Numbered from the stretch's first letter, positions 1 to 9,220 are shown. The stretch: DNA of 64,000 nucleotides from Enterobacter sp. (GCA_022649305.1 JALCNW010000016.1:1-64000); one strand, 5' to 3'. Notes: generated by a model not told the origin, from the sequence alone. Program-made: numbers and translations.

Positions 1-390
1 ACGCAAGGGTTCTTCGTCTTTATGTTGATTCAGTTCCTGCGTGGCGTGCCGCGTGACATGGAAGAAGCGGCGCAAATCGACGGTTGTAACTCCATTCAGG
101 TGCTGTGGTACGTGGTGGTGCCGATTCTGAAACCGGCCATTATCTCCGTCGCATTGTTCCAGTTCATGTGGTCAATGAACGACTTTATCGGGCCGCTGAT
201 TTATGTCTACAGCGTGGATAAATACCCGATTGCACTGGCTCTGAAAATGTCCATCGACGTCACCGAAGGTGCGCCGTGGAACGAAATTCTGGCAATGGCG
301 AGCATCTCCATTCTGCCATCTATCATTGTCTTCTTCCTGGCACAGCGCTACTTCGTACAGGGCGTAACCAGCAGCGGAATTAAAGGTTAA
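1..390 (+). CDS. togN: Oligogalacturonide ABC transporter permease TogN (3' part)
   Basis: The reading frame is open from base 1, so the 5' part of the gene lies outside the window; 129 C-terminal codons remain. It is an inner-membrane permease of the carbohydrate ABC family. The cytoplasmic EAA loop that docks the ATPase is visible (EEAAQIDGCNS, followed by a hydrophobic helix and VVPILKP). At least two further membrane segments follow, and the protein ends in the usual short basic tail. The stop lies 12 bp before togA, and togB and ogl come next, so assignment to the oligogalacturonide importer rests on the operon context and on permease features. Confidence 0.85.
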   Translation, partial: TQGFFVFMLIQFLRGVPRDMEEAAQIDGCNSIQVLWYVVVPILKPAIISVALFQFMWSMNDFIGPLIYVYSVDKYPIALALKMSIDVTEGAPWNEILAMASISILPSIIVFFLAQRYFVQGVTSSGIKG

Positions 391-402
391 GAGGGAAATA
401 TC

Positions 403-1530
403 ATGGCTGAAGTGATTTTCAACAAACTGGAAAAAGTTTACTCCAACGGCTTCAAAGCGGTACATGCTATCGACCTTAAAATTGCTGAAGGGGAATTTAT
501 GGTGATCGTCGGTCCATCCGGCTGCGCCAAATCCACCACCCTGCGTATGCTGGCAGGGCTTGAAACCATCAGCGGTGGCGAAGTGCGCATCGGTGACAAA
601 ATCGTGAACAACCTCGCGCCAAAAGAGCGTGGGATTGCGATGGTGTTCCAGAACTACGCGCTTTATCCGCACATGACGGTGCGTGAAAACCTGGCCTTCG
701 GCCTCAAGCTGAGCAAAATGCCGAAAGCGCAAATTGAGGCTCAGGTGAACGAAGCTGCGAAAATTCTCGAACTGGACGAACTGCTGGACAGGCTGCCACG
801 CCAGCTCTCTGGCGGCCAGGCACAGCGCGTGGCGGTTGGCCGTGCGATTGTGAAAAAGCCAGACGTGTTCCTGTTCGATGAACCGCTGTCTAACCTCGAT
901 GCCAAGCTGCGCGCGTCCATGCGCATCCGTATTTCGGACTTGCACAAACAGCTGAAGAAATCCGGTAAACCGGCCACCACCGTGTACGTCACGCACGACC
1001 AGACCGAAGCCATGACCATGGGCGATCGCATCTGCGTGATGAAGCTTGGCCATATCATGCAGGTGGATACCCCGGACAACCTCTACCACAAACCCAAAAA
1101 CATGTTCGTGGCCGGGTTTATCGGCGCGCCGGAAATGAATATTCGCGCCACCCGACTGGTCGATCAGAATGGTCGCCTGGCGCTGAGCATTGGCAGCGAA
1201 ACGATGCCGCTGAGCGAAACGCTGCATGAAAAAGTGGTCAATCATCAGGCGCAAGACGTCTTCTATGGCATTCGCCCTGAATTCGTCTCAGTAGCCGATG
1301 AACCTTTCGCAGAAGGGAGCTGTAGCGGTGAACTGGTGCGCGTTGAGAACATGGGTCACGAATTCTTTATGTACCTGAAAGTGGCAGATTACGAATTAAC
1401 GGCCCGAATTCCTTCTGATGAAGCTAAGCCTATGATTGATAAAGGCCTTCATCGTCAGGTGTATTTTAAGTTTGATATGAATAAATGTCATATTTTTGAC
1501 GCAAAAACTGAACTGAACATCTCAATCTAA
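403..1530 (+). CDS. togA: Oligogalacturonide ABC transporter ATP-binding protein TogA
   Basis: This is the cytoplasmic ATPase of the importer, 375 aa, the usual size of the MalK/UgpC group. The Walker A is GPSGCAKST, with Ala in place of the common Gly. The Q-loop region reads MVFQNYALYPHMTV, the signature LSGGQAQRVA, the Walker B VFLFDEPLSNLDAK and the H-loop VTHDQTEAMT. The C-terminal ~130 residues form the MalK-type regulatory OB domain. The start has a GAGGGAAATATC ribosome site. It sits between the permease and the binding-protein gene in one transcription unit and should energise uptake of pectin oligomers. Other carbohydrate substrates cannot be excluded from the ATPase alone. Confidence 0.88.
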   Translation: MAEVIFNKLEKVYSNGFKAVHAIDLKIAEGEFMVIVGPSGCAKSTTLRMLAGLETISGGEVRIGDKIVNNLAPKERGIAMVFQNYALYPHMTVRENLAFGLKLSKMPKAQIEAQVNEAAKILELDELLDRLPRQLSGGQAQRVAVGRAIVKKPDVFLFDEPLSNLDAKLRASMRIRISDLHKQLKKSGKPATTVYVTHDQTEAMTMGDRICVMKLGHIMQVDTPDNLYHKPKNMFVAGFIGAPEMNIRATRLVDQNGRLALSIGSETMPLSETLHEKVVNHQAQDVFYGIRPEFVSVADEPFAEGSCSGELVRVENMGHEFFMYLKVADYELTARIPSDEAKPMIDKGLHRQVYFKFDMNKCHIFDAKTELNISI

Positions 1531-1544
1531 CTGGAGTTATAAAA

Positions 1545-2831
1545 ATGAAAAAAGTGCTTTTAAGCGCAGCAATCTCCGCTACCCTGGGCCTTACCGCGCT
1601 GCCATCGATGGCACAAGATGTTGAATTACGTATGTCCTGGTGGGGGGGCAATGGCCGCCATCAGGTGACGCTGAAAGCGTTAGAAGAGTTCCACAAACAG
1701 CATCCGGATATCACCGTCAAAGCGGAATACACCGGCTGGGATGGTCACCTCTCCCGTCTGACGACGCAGATTGCTGGCGGCACTGAGCCGGACGTGATGC
1801 AGACCAACTGGAACTGGTTGCCCATTTTCTCTAAAAATGGCGACGGCTTCTACGATCTGAACAAAATGAAGGATGTGATCGACCTTTCCCAGTTCGATCC
1901 AAAAGAACTGCAGTCCACTACGGTTAACGGCAAGCTGAACGGGATCCCTATCTCCGTGACCGCTCGCGTCTTCTATTTTAACGACGAAACCTGGAAGAAA
2001 GCGGGCGTTGAATACCCGAAAACCTGGGATGAGCTGATGGCCGCAGGTAAAGCCTTCGAAAGCAAACTGGGCAAGCAGTATTATCCTGTGGTACTGGAGC
2101 ACCAGGATACGCTGGCGCTGCTGAACTCCTATATGATCCAGAAGTACAACATTCCTGCGGTTGATGAAAAGGCGAAGAAATTCTCGTACAGCAAAGAGCA
2201 GTGGGTAGAGTTCTTCCAGACTTATAAAAATCTGGTCGATAGCCACGTGATGCCTGACACCAAGTACTACGCGTCGTTCGGCAAAAGCAACATGTATGAA
2301 ATGAAGCCGTGGATCCAGGGCGAATGGGGCGGCACGTATATGTGGAACTCCACCATCAATAAGTATTCCGATAACCTGAAGCCACCAGCAAAACTGGAGC
2401 TGGGTAGCTACCCAATGATTCCAGGCGCGACCGATGCGGGTCTGTTCTTCAAACCTGCGCAAATGCTCTCGATTGGTAAAACCACCAAAAATCCAGAAGC
2501 GGCTGCCAAGGTCATCAACTTCCTGCTGAACAGCAAAGAAGGTGTCGATACGCTGGGCCTGGAACGTGGCGTTCCACTGAGCAAAGCTGCGGTTAAATTC
2601 CTGACCGAAGACGGCAAAATCAAAGAAAACGATCCGGCCGTCTCGGGTTTACGCCTGGCTCAGTCGCTGCCGGCCAAACTCTCAGTATCGCCATACTTTG
2701 ACGATCCGCAGATCGTGGCTCAGTTCGGTACGTCTTTGCAGTACATCGACTACGGTCAGAAAACCGTGGAAGAAACCGCAACGGATTTCCAACGCCAGGC
2801 TGAACGTATCCTGAAACGCGCAATGCGCTAA
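1545..2831 (+). CDS. togB: Oligogalacturonide-binding periplasmic protein TogB
   Basis: Extracytoplasmic family 1 solute-binding protein of 428 aa. The N-terminus is a classic signal peptide (MKKVLLSAAISATLG, cleavage after PSMA). The mature protein begins QDVELRMSWWGGNGRH, typical of sugar-binding proteins. It should capture oligogalacturonides in the periplasm and deliver them to TogMNA. The start follows togA by 14 bp with a GGAG ribosome site. A strong hairpin plus U-run lies just after the stop, so its transcript may be more abundant than that of the downstream ogl. The substrate is assigned from the neighbouring ogl, kdu and kdgM genes. Confidence 0.88.
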   Translation: MKKVLLSAAISATLGLTALPSMAQDVELRMSWWGGNGRHQVTLKALEEFHKQHPDITVKAEYTGWDGHLSRLTTQIAGGTEPDVMQTNWNWLPIFSKNGDGFYDLNKMKDVIDLSQFDPKELQSTTVNGKLNGIPISVTARVFYFNDETWKKAGVEYPKTWDELMAAGKAFESKLGKQYYPVVLEHQDTLALLNSYMIQKYNIPAVDEKAKKFSYSKEQWVEFFQTYKNLVDSHVMPDTKYYASFGKSNMYEMKPWIQGEWGGTYMWNSTINKYSDNLKPPAKLELGSYPMIPGATDAGLFFKPAQMLSIGKTTKNPEAAAKVINFLLNSKEGVDTLGLERGVPLSKAAVKFLTEDGKIKENDPAVSGLRLAQSLPAKLSVSPYFDDPQIVAQFGTSLQYIDYGQKTVEETATDFQRQAERILKRAMR

Positions 2832-2850
2832 TCCTCATGCTCTATCCGTA

Positions 2851-2882
2851 CCCTGCCACTCCGGTGGCAGGGTATTTTTTTA
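2851..2882 (+). terminator. Intrinsic terminator/attenuator between togB and ogl
   Basis: CCCTGCCA-CTCCGG-TGGCAGGG forms an 8-bp GC-rich stem and is followed by a run of seven T. It separates the transporter genes from the first ogl copy, whose ATG is only 16 bp further on, so the lyase would be expressed by read-through. Confidence 0.8.
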
Positions 2883-2897
2883 TCTGGAGAATCCCCC

Positions 2898-4025
2898 ATG
2901 AAAGGCAAAATCATCCCGCTGAATTTTCGCACGCGTCAGGACCCAAAAACCGGACACGAGGTGATACGGATGACGCCCCCGCACATCGTTTGTCACCGCA
3001 ACTATTTCTATCAAAAATGCTTTACCCGTAACGGCAGCAAAATCCTCTTTGGCGGCGCGTTCGAGGGACACTGGAATTACTATCTGCTGGATATAAATCA
3101 GCAACACGCTACCCAACTTACCGAGGGAGCAGGCGACAATACTTTTGGTGGTTTTTTATCGGATAACGATAAATCCCTTTGGTATGTGAAAAACAACCGA
3201 GAACTCCGGCGTGTCGACCTTGAAAGCGTTGAAGAGCAGGTGGTGTATGAGGTCGATGACAAGTGGGTCGCATACGGAACTTGGGTGGCAAATACCGATT
3301 GTACAAAACTGGTCGGTATCGAAATCAAAAAAAGCGACTGGCAGCCGCTCACCGACTGGAGCAAATTCCGCGCGTTTTACTTCACCAACCCGGAATGCCG
3401 CCTGATAAATATTGATTTACGCACCGGCAAGCAGAGCGTGATTTTGCAAGAAAAGCGCTGGCTGGGGCACCCTATTTATCGTCCCTTTGATGACGACACG
3501 GTCGCGTTTTGCCACGAAGGCCCACGCGATGCCATTGATGCTCGTATGTGGCTTATCAATCCGGATGGTAGCAATCTGCGTAAGGTACGCCAGCATGCAC
3601 CAGGGGAGAGCTTTACCCATGAATTCTGGGTGCCGGATGGTTCCGCGCTGTATTACGTGGCGCATAAAGAAAACGATCCGCAACGCTATCTGTTTAGTGC
3701 TTACCCGCAAACGCTCGAAAACCGCCAACTGATGGCGATCCCGCCCTGTTCGCACCTGATGAGTAATGCTGATGGCACGCTGATCGTGGGTGACGGCTCA
3801 CCGCATAGCACTGGCGATATCAGCCTCAACGATCCGTTTATCTGGGTATTTGATATTGCGAAAGGAACGCAAAAAGCGATTTGCCAGCATAACACCAGCT
3901 GGAAAGTGCTGGACGGCGACCGCCAGGTAACCCATCCACATCCGTCGTTTTCGCCGGATAACCAATGGGTACTGTATACGTCCGATGAAGAAGGAATGCC
4001 TGCGCTCTATCTTGCGCAGGTGTGA
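2898..4025 (+). CDS. ogl: Oligogalacturonate lyase, first copy (divergent, 375 aa)
   Basis: Cytoplasmic lyase that cleaves (unsaturated) digalacturonate to 5-keto-4-deoxyuronate. The seven-bladed propeller family is recognisable throughout. The Mn-binding residues known for Ogl are present in CSHLMSN (His) and RQVTHPHPSF (Gln, His, His), and the proposed base His is in FTHEFWVPDG. It is shorter than the second copy at 7911, lacks the C-terminal extension and differs at many positions, so it is a paralogue and not a recent duplicate. It starts with a TCTGGAG ribosome site downstream of togB. It may have shifted specificity, but the metal site argues that it is active. Confidence 0.88.
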   Translation: MKGKIIPLNFRTRQDPKTGHEVIRMTPPHIVCHRNYFYQKCFTRNGSKILFGGAFEGHWNYYLLDINQQHATQLTEGAGDNTFGGFLSDNDKSLWYVKNNRELRRVDLESVEEQVVYEVDDKWVAYGTWVANTDCTKLVGIEIKKSDWQPLTDWSKFRAFYFTNPECRLINIDLRTGKQSVILQEKRWLGHPIYRPFDDDTVAFCHEGPRDAIDARMWLINPDGSNLRKVRQHAPGESFTHEFWVPDGSALYYVAHKENDPQRYLFSAYPQTLENRQLMAIPPCSHLMSNADGTLIVGDGSPHSTGDISLNDPFIWVFDIAKGTQKAICQHNTSWKVLDGDRQVTHPHPSFSPDNQWVLYTSDEEGMPALYLAQV

Positions 4026-4030
4026 AGAAA

Positions 4031-4055
4031 GCCCGGTGGTGCTTCGCTACCGGGC
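4031..4055. repeat. Hairpin (REP-like) between ogl and araE
   Basis: GCCCGGTGG-TGCTTCG-CTACCGGGC is a GC-rich imperfect palindrome located between two convergent genes, without a clear T-run. It resembles the enterobacterial REP/PU type and could act as a weak bidirectional terminator or mRNA 3' stabiliser. Confidence 0.5.
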
Positions 4056-4062
4056 GATAAAC

Positions 4063-5478
4063 TTAAATGCCGATATCCCGTAACTTCTCCCCGCTCATCA
4101 GCTTGCGTTCGATGTGCTCCAGCGTGACGCCTTTCGTTTCTGGAATCAGCCAGAACGTGATTCCAATAAATGCCACATTGAGCACCGTATAGAGCCAGAA
4201 GGTTCCCGCAGCACCGATTGAATCAAGCAACGTCAGGAAGGTTGCGCCGATTATCATATTCGACACCCAGTTGGTGGTGGTGGAACAGGTGATACCGAAG
4301 TCACGGCATTTCAGCGGTTGAATTTCGGAGCACAGGATCCACACTACCGGCGCAGCGCTCATCGCATAACCGGCGATACACATCATCGTCATGCCAACCG
4401 ACAGCCAGGATAAGCTGCTGGATGCGGTGCCGTTATCAAACTGCATCAGGCAATAACCCAGGATCAACGTCCCAACGGCCATCACGCTAAATCCGATTTT
4501 AAGCGCGGGTTTACGCCCGGACTTATCCACCGTAAATACCGCGATAAAGGTGGCAAACATGAAGGTCAGCCCAACCAACAGCGTGGCGATCATCTGCTGT
4601 TCGGTCGTGGTAAATCCGGCCATTTTGAAAATACGTGGGGCGTAATACATGATGATATTCATACCGGTGAACTGCTGCATCGCCTGGAGCAGCATGCCGA
4701 GGAACACCGCGCGACGCACGTTACGGTTCACTTTGAACAGCGCCCACCCGCCCTGCTTCAGCTTCAGGCTTTCGCGGATCTCATTCAGCTCTTCACGCGC
4801 TTTTTCAGAGGTATCGCGCAGCATTCGCAGCACTTCTTCCGCCTCAACGTGACGCCCTTTCTGTGCCAGCCAGCGTGGACTGTTTGGTAAAAAGACCACC
4901 AACACCATCAGTAATACGGCGGGTAGCGCCAGTACACCAAGCATCGCGCGCCAGTTTCCGCTGTAGCTGAACCAGGTATCAGAGAGGAACGCCAGTACGA
5001 TGCCCAGCGTCACCATCAGCTGATACATACTGATCATTTTGCCGCGCACGTTCTCGCTCGCCATTTCAGAGAGATAGAGTGGTGCCGTGTAAGAGGCGAT
5101 GCCTACCGCCACGCCCAGCAACACGCGAAAAAGCAGCAAGGCCTCAACGCCGGTGGCAAATGCGGAACCCAACGAGCCCGCGACGAACAGAATCGCGCCC
5201 ACCATCAGGCTGTATTTTCTGCCCAGCCGGAATGACAGCCAACCATTGAACAATGCGCCCATTGCCGCACCGAGCATCATGCTGCTCACCACCCACTCCT
5301 GGAGGCGGTTGCTTAATGCAAAGTGATCGGTAATAAACGGCAACGCACCGGCAATCACGCCGATATCCAGACCAAACAGTAAACCGGCCACCGCAGCAGA
5401 AACAGAAACAAACTGATTCATCCTCCGGGTATCACGGAGGGCACGGGGCATAAAAGTAGTGTCATTAATAGAAGTCAT
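4063..5478 (-). CDS. araE: L-arabinose:proton symporter AraE
   Basis: Inner-membrane major-facilitator sugar porter of 471 aa with 12 hydrophobic segments. Family motifs are clear: [15 protein letters not shown] in helix 1, RLGRKYS after helix 2, PNSPRWL and the QQFTGMN segment, and a C-terminal [12 protein letters not shown]. The sequence matches E. coli AraE almost residue by residue from my memory of that protein. It imports L-arabinose, a side-chain sugar of pectin, which fits its place among pectin genes, although araE also borders kduD in E. coli. The ribosome site AGGAAATA precedes the ATG. An AraC half-site and a CRP site lie upstream. Confidence 0.95.
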   Translation of the reverse strand: MTSINDTTFMPRALRDTRRMNQFVSVSAAVAGLLFGLDIGVIAGALPFITDHFALSNRLQEWVVSSMMLGAAMGALFNGWLSFRLGRKYSLMVGAILFVAGSLGSAFATGVEALLLFRVLLGVAVGIASYTAPLYLSEMASENVRGKMISMYQLMVTLGIVLAFLSDTWFSYSGNWRAMLGVLALPAVLLMVLVVFLPNSPRWLAQKGRHVEAEEVLRMLRDTSEKAREELNEIRESLKLKQGGWALFKVNRNVRRAVFLGMLLQAMQQFTGMNIIMYYAPRIFKMAGFTTTEQQMIATLLVGLTFMFATFIAVFTVDKSGRKPALKIGFSVMAVGTLILGYCLMQFDNGTASSSLSWLSVGMTMMCIAGYAMSAAPVVWILCSEIQPLKCRDFGITCSTTTNWVSNMIIGATFLTLLDSIGAAGTFWLYTVLNVAFIGITFWLIPETKGVTLEHIERKLMSGEKLRDIGI

Positions 5479-5559
5479 TATTTCCTGCCTGAACAGCGTA
5501 AGACGTTAAACGAAATTACGAGAAAGCCAGCAAAAGTGTCAGGCGGTATAACGTGAAGA

Positions 5560-5576
5560 TATGGATTAATGAGCTG
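5560..5576 (-). promoter_or_regulatory. Putative AraC half-site upstream of araE
   Basis: On the minus strand the sequence reads CAGC-TCATTAA-TCCATA, which matches the AraC half-site consensus TAGC-N7-TCCATA at 9 of 10 fixed positions. It lies about 80 bp before the araE start, where arabinose-dependent activation is expected. Confidence 0.6.
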
Positions 5577-5589
5577 GACACCTACGATC

Positions 5590-5605
5590 TGTGATGGACA
5601 TTACA
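5590..5605. promoter_or_regulatory. Putative CRP site upstream of araE
   Basis: TGTGA-TGGACA-TTACA matches the CRP consensus TGTGA-N6-TCACA at 9 of 10 positions. It lies directly upstream of the AraC half-site. The rest of the 313-bp gap (5479-5791) is AT-rich and holds only this promoter region and the kduD terminator. Confidence 0.6.
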
Positions 5606-5742
5606 ATTTCAACTCAAGGTGAATTTTCACCATTTTTTATTAATTAGCTAATTTATAAGCAATAAAATTGTGACATCCGTCATTAGTGGGTTTTTACTAT
5701 GGATTTTTCACTTTATGCAATATGGACAATGACAAATTTAGG

Positions 5743-5773
5743 GCAAAAAAAACCTCCGCCACTGGCAGAGGTT
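5743..5773 (-). terminator. Intrinsic terminator of kduI-kduD
   Basis: Read on the minus strand, AACCTCTGCC-AGT-GGCGGAGGTT is followed by an unbroken T-run. It lies 19 bp after the kduD stop. Confidence 0.85.
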
Positions 5774-5791
5774 CTACGGCAATAGCGAGAA

Positions 5792-6553
5792 TTAACGCGC
5801 CAGCCAGCCGCCGTCTACAGCCACGGTATAACCGTTGATGTAGTCCGATGCAGACGATGCCAGGAACACAATCGGCCCCATCAGATCGCTTGGCAGACCC
5901 CAACGTCCCGCCGGGATACGCTCGAGGATTGCGGCGCTACGCTCTTCATCTGCACGTAACTGCTGGGTGTTGTTTGTTGCCATGTAACCCGGCGCAATCG
6001 CGTTGACGTTGATATTATGCTGCGCCCATTCGTTGGCCAGCAGACGTGTCACACCCATAACGGCACTTTTGGATGCGGTGTAAGACGGAACCCGAATACC
6101 GCCCTGGAAGGAGAGCATGGAAGCAATGTTAACAATCTTGCCGCCGTTACCCTGCGCGATAAAGTGCTTCGCCGCCGCCTGAGACATAAAGAACACACTC
6201 TTAATGTTCAGGTTCATGACGTCGTCCCAGTCGCGCTCGCTGAAGTTGATCGCATCTTCACGACGAATCAGACCGGCGTTGTTTACCAGCACATCAATAT
6301 GACCAAATTCTGCGACGGCGCGATCCAGCAGTTCAGGGATAACGTCGATGTTACGCAGATCGGCAGTCAGGCTCAGGAAGCGACGACCCAGCGCGGTGAC
6401 GCGCTCGATGGTTTCCGTTGGTTCAACAATGTTGATACCCACGATATCGCAGCCCGCTTCCGCCAGGCCTAACGCCATACCCTGACCCAGACCGGTGTCA
6501 CAACCCGTCACAACAGCGACTTTACCTTGCAGAGAGAATGCATCCAGAATCAT
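5792..6553 (-). CDS. kduD: 2-dehydro-3-deoxy-D-gluconate 5-dehydrogenase KduD
   Basis: Cytoplasmic short-chain dehydrogenase of 253 aa that reduces 2,5-diketo-3-deoxygluconate to 2-keto-3-deoxygluconate. The dinucleotide-binding TGCDTGLGQGMA is near residue 15, the NNAG motif near residue 90 and the catalytic YTASK near residue 155. The substrate-loop PGYMATNNT is typical of KduD. It follows kduI by 63 bp on the same strand with an AAGGA ribosome site, making a kduI-kduD operon that performs the last two steps from 5-keto-4-deoxyuronate to KDG. Confidence 0.95.
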   Translation of the reverse strand: MILDAFSLQGKVAVVTGCDTGLGQGMALGLAEAGCDIVGINIVEPTETIERVTALGRRFLSLTADLRNIDVIPELLDRAVAEFGHIDVLVNNAGLIRREDAINFSERDWDDVMNLNIKSVFFMSQAAAKHFIAQGNGGKIVNIASMLSFQGGIRVPSYTASKSAVMGVTRLLANEWAQHNINVNAIAPGYMATNNTQQLRADEERSAAILERIPAGRWGLPSDLMGPIVFLASSASDYINGYTVAVDGGWLAR

Positions 6554-6616
6554 TTTTTTTCCTTTATCTTTCAGCGCCTGTCACGAACAGGCATGTTTAT
6601 GCTTAACTGCCCGCGA

Positions 6617-7453
6617 CTAGCGCAGATCTTTAACAGCGACGTGGTCCATGTCATCGAAGACCTGGTTTTCACCGACCATACCCCAGATAAAGGTATAAGC
6701 ACGGGTACCCACGCCTGAGTGAATAGACCAGCTTGGGGAAATCACCGCCTGCTCGTTTTGCATCACGATATGGCGAGTTTCTTGCGGCTGACCCATCATG
6801 TGGAAAACGCAGGCGTCTTCATCCATGTTGAAATAGAAATACACTTCCATCCGGCGCTCGTGGGTATGGCACGGCATGGTGTTCCACAGGTTGCCGGGAT
6901 CAAGCTCGGTCAGCCCCATGCTGAGCTGGCAAGTTTCCAGCACATCTGGAACAAAGTATTTGTTGATGGTACGACGGTTGCTGGTGAGGTTGTCACCCAG
7001 CGTGACGGGCGAAACATCCGCAGGAGTCACTTTTTTGGTCGGATACGTCATGTGAGCCGGTGCGCAGTTGTAGTAGAACTTCGCAGGCTTGCTGCTTTCT
7101 ACGCTGGCAAATACCACTTCCTGTGCGCCTTTGCCCACGTACAGGGCATCGCGGTGACCAATTTCAAAGCACTGACCATCAACGGTAATGGTGCCTGGCC
7201 CACCGATATTGATAACACCCAGTTCACGGCGTTCAAGGAAGTAGCTCACGCCAAGCTGTTTGCCCACTTCCCCACCGACGGAGACCGTTTTTGCTACCGG
7301 CATGATGCCGCCAACAATAATGCGGTCGATATGGCTGTACACCATGGTGTATTGATCGGCAACAAACACCTTCTCAACTAAAAACTCATCGCGCAGCCCC
7401 TGAGTATCCAGCGTTTTAGCATGCGCGCTGTGGATGCTTTGTCTGACGTCCAC
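6617..7453 (-). CDS. kduI: 5-dehydro-4-deoxy-D-glucuronate isomerase KduI
   Basis: Cupin-type zinc isomerase of 278 aa converting 5-keto-4-deoxyuronate, the product of Ogl, to 2,5-diketo-3-deoxygluconate. The zinc-binding set is visible in [13 protein letters not shown] (two His and a Glu), with a later His in [10 protein letters not shown] choose the GTG at 7453: a GGAGGT ribosome site sits 4 bp upstream, the encoded VDVRQSIHS aligns with the E. coli start MDVRQSIHS, and the length becomes the usual 278. The frame stays open for 25 more codons upstream, which would be a false extension. Confidence 0.95.
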   Translation of the reverse strand: MDVRQSIHSAHAKTLDTQGLRDEFLVEKVFVADQYTMVYSHIDRIIVGGIMPVAKTVSVGGEVGKQLGVSYFLERRELGVINIGGPGTITVDGQCFEIGHRDALYVGKGAQEVVFASVESSKPAKFYYNCAPAHMTYPTKKVTPADVSPVTLGDNLTSNRRTINKYFVPDVLETCQLSMGLTELDPGNLWNTMPCHTHERRMEVYFYFNMDEDACVFHMMGQPQETRHIVMQNEQAVISPSWSIHSGVGTRAYTFIWGMVGENQVFDDMDHVAVKDLR

Positions 7454-7562
7454 ATTTACCTCCAAAATTGGTCGAGCCCGAGGGCCAGGATATTTTACGA
7501 AACGACGTTCCGTTTTCACTATGGGCACATAGTATCCGCTGCGAAATGGCTTTTCAATTACA

Positions 7563-7581
7563 TTTAAAACGTTGTTTCACT
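7563..7581. promoter_or_regulatory. Putative KdgR operator before kduI
   Basis: TTTAAAACGTTGTTTCACT agrees with the KdgR box core (AATGAAACRNYGTTTCATT) at about 13 of 18 defined positions. It lies ~110 bp upstream of the kduI GTG. A weaker copy (AATGAAAATATTATATTTA, 7663-7681) lies between it and the divergent ogl. KdgR is the repressor that releases pectin genes when KDG is present. Assignment is by consensus only. Confidence 0.6.
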
Positions 7582-7788
7582 TTTTCTGCATGTTATTGAC
7601 AGAACTGTTGTTCGGATCACGATTGTTGAGAGTTGACGTCGATGGGAAAGTGAAAGCGCTAAAATGAAAATATTATATTTATAATAGTAAACAATAGATT
7701 ATAAAACCTTAAAGTTTTGACAGCATAAAAAACATTCAGCGTTAAAAATCAAAGATACTTATCATTCCAGGCCATCAATCTCCCAAAG

Positions 7789-7804
7789 TGCGCCATCAGT
7801 CACA
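7789..7804. promoter_or_regulatory. Putative CRP site in kduI-ogl divergent region
   Basis: TGCGC-CATCAG-TCACA matches the CRP consensus at 8 of 10 positions and lies just upstream of the KdgR-like box of ogl. Catabolite activation of pectin genes is known in related bacteria. The 457-bp gap 7454-7910 contains this site, the KdgR-like boxes and otherwise AT-rich promoter DNA. Confidence 0.4.
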
Positions 7805-7807
7805 CAC

Positions 7808-7826
7808 ATTGAAACGATGTTTTGAT
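7808..7826. promoter_or_regulatory. Putative KdgR operator before ogl (second copy)
   Basis: ATTGAAACGATGTTTTGAT matches the KdgR box AATGAAACRNYGTTTCATT at nearly every defined position. It lies ~85 bp before the ogl start, consistent with overlap of the promoter. It is the best KdgR-like site in the window. Confidence 0.7.
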
Positions 7827-7910
7827 AATTTAACACCCGGCTTTTAACTTATCTTTCATTCAGATCTGGCGGCAGTGAAGTAGCAGGCCGTCAAGACAAA
7901 GGAGCGCATC

Positions 7911-9086
7911 ATGGCTAAAGGTATGCGGGTCAAGCTGAACTATGACGTCAGCCGCGATCCGGATACAGGCGTGGAAATTACCCGCCTGACTCCACCCGAA
8001 GTAACTTGTCATCGTAACTACTTCTACCAGAAGTGCTTTTTCAATGATGGCAGTCACCTGCTGTTCGCGGGCGAGTTCGATGGTCACTGGAACTACTACC
8101 TGCTGGATCTGAATAAAGCCGAGGCCGTGCAGCTCACTGAAGGTGCTGGCGACAACACGTTTGGCGGCTTCCTGTCACCGGACGATACCTCTCTTTATTA
8201 TGTGAAAAACGATCGCACCCTGCTGGAAGTGAACCTTGAGACGCTGGTCGAGCGCGAGGTGTATCGCGTCTCTGACGACTGGGTGGGTTACGGCACCTGG
8301 GTGGCAAACAGCGATTGCACTAAACTGGTCGGGATCGAAATCGCTAAAAGCGACTGGACTCCGCTGAACGACTGGAAAATCTTCCACGACTTCTTCCATA
8401 AAGGCCCTCATTGCCGCCTGCTGCGCGTTGACCTGAAAACAGGCGAAAGCGCAACAATCCATGAAGAGAAAAACTGGCTGGGTCATCCGATCTACCGTCC
8501 GTTTGACGATAATACCGTCGCTTTCTGCCATGAAGGCCCGCACGATCTGGTTGATGCGCGGATGTGGATGGTGAACGAAGACGGCAGCAACGTGCGTAAA
8601 GTAAAAGAACACGCGGAAGGCGAAAGCTGCACCCACGAGTTTTGGGTCCCGAACGGCTCGGCGCTGGTTTACGTCTCTTATCTGAAGGGTCAGCAGGGTC
8701 GCACCATTTATAGCTTCAACCCGGATACCGGTGTGAACGACGCGGTAATGCAGATGCCAGCCTGCTCACATTTGATGAGTAATTTTGACGGCACGCTATT
8801 GGTTGGCGATGGCTCCGGCACGCCGGTCGACGTGAAAGATACCAGCGGATACACCATCGATAACGATCCTTATCTCTATGCATTTGATGTGGCGAAAAAA
8901 GCGCACTTCCGTATTGCTCGCCACGATACTTCCTGGGCTACAGTGGCAAATAGCCGCCAGGTCACCCACCCGCATCCATCCTTTACCCCGGATGATAAAG
9001 CGGTACTGTTCAGTTCCGATAAAGACGGCAAACCGGCGCTCTATATCGCGAAACTCCCCGAGCAACCTGAAATGTTGCAAGCATGA
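7911..9086 (+). CDS. ogl: Oligogalacturonate lyase, second copy (391 aa)
   Basis: Full-length Ogl, close to the 388 aa usual for the family. It cleaves short (unsaturated) galacturonides in the cytoplasm, feeding KduI. The metal site is intact: CSHLMSN carries the His ligand, RQVTHPHPSF the Gln-His-His set, and CTHEFWVPNG the likely base His. An AAAGGAG ribosome site precedes the ATG. It has its own promoter region with a KdgR-like operator, divergent from kduI, and its own terminator. This copy is probably the standard regulated enzyme; the copy at 2898 is linked to the transporter. Confidence 0.95.
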   Translation: MAKGMRVKLNYDVSRDPDTGVEITRLTPPEVTCHRNYFYQKCFFNDGSHLLFAGEFDGHWNYYLLDLNKAEAVQLTEGAGDNTFGGFLSPDDTSLYYVKNDRTLLEVNLETLVEREVYRVSDDWVGYGTWVANSDCTKLVGIEIAKSDWTPLNDWKIFHDFFHKGPHCRLLRVDLKTGESATIHEEKNWLGHPIYRPFDDNTVAFCHEGPHDLVDARMWMVNEDGSNVRKVKEHAEGESCTHEFWVPNGSALVYVSYLKGQQGRTIYSFNPDTGVNDAVMQMPACSHLMSNFDGTLLVGDGSGTPVDVKDTSGYTIDNDPYLYAFDVAKKAHFRIARHDTSWATVANSRQVTHPHPSFTPDDKAVLFSSDKDGKPALYIAKLPEQPEMLQA

Positions 9087-9115
9087 TTTGAGTTAGTGTT
9101 TCTGTAACTGGCCTT

Positions 9116-9141
9116 GCCCTCCTTTATGGAGGGCTTTTTTT
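9116..9141 (+). terminator. Intrinsic terminator of ogl (second copy)
   Basis: GCCCTCC-TTTAT-GGAGGGC followed by seven T, 29 bp after the ogl stop. Confidence 0.9.
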
Positions 9142-9164
9142 GGGTCAAAAATATATTCAGATAT

Positions 9165-9196
9165 AAAAAAAACCGACTCACATAAGTCGGTTTTTT
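9165..9196. terminator. Bidirectional terminator between ogl and kdgM
   Basis: AAAAAACCGACT-CACAT-AGTCGGTTTTTT has an A-run on one side and a T-run on the other. It can end kdgM transcripts on the minus strand and back up the ogl terminator on the plus strand. Confidence 0.88.
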
Positions 9197-9220
9197 CCCG
9201 GAGGTACTGCTTATTGATTA

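Noticed and set aside
172..1254. Long minus-strand open frame opposite togA
   Set aside because: It is antisense to a gene with complete ABC motifs, has no ribosome site and no recognisable domain.
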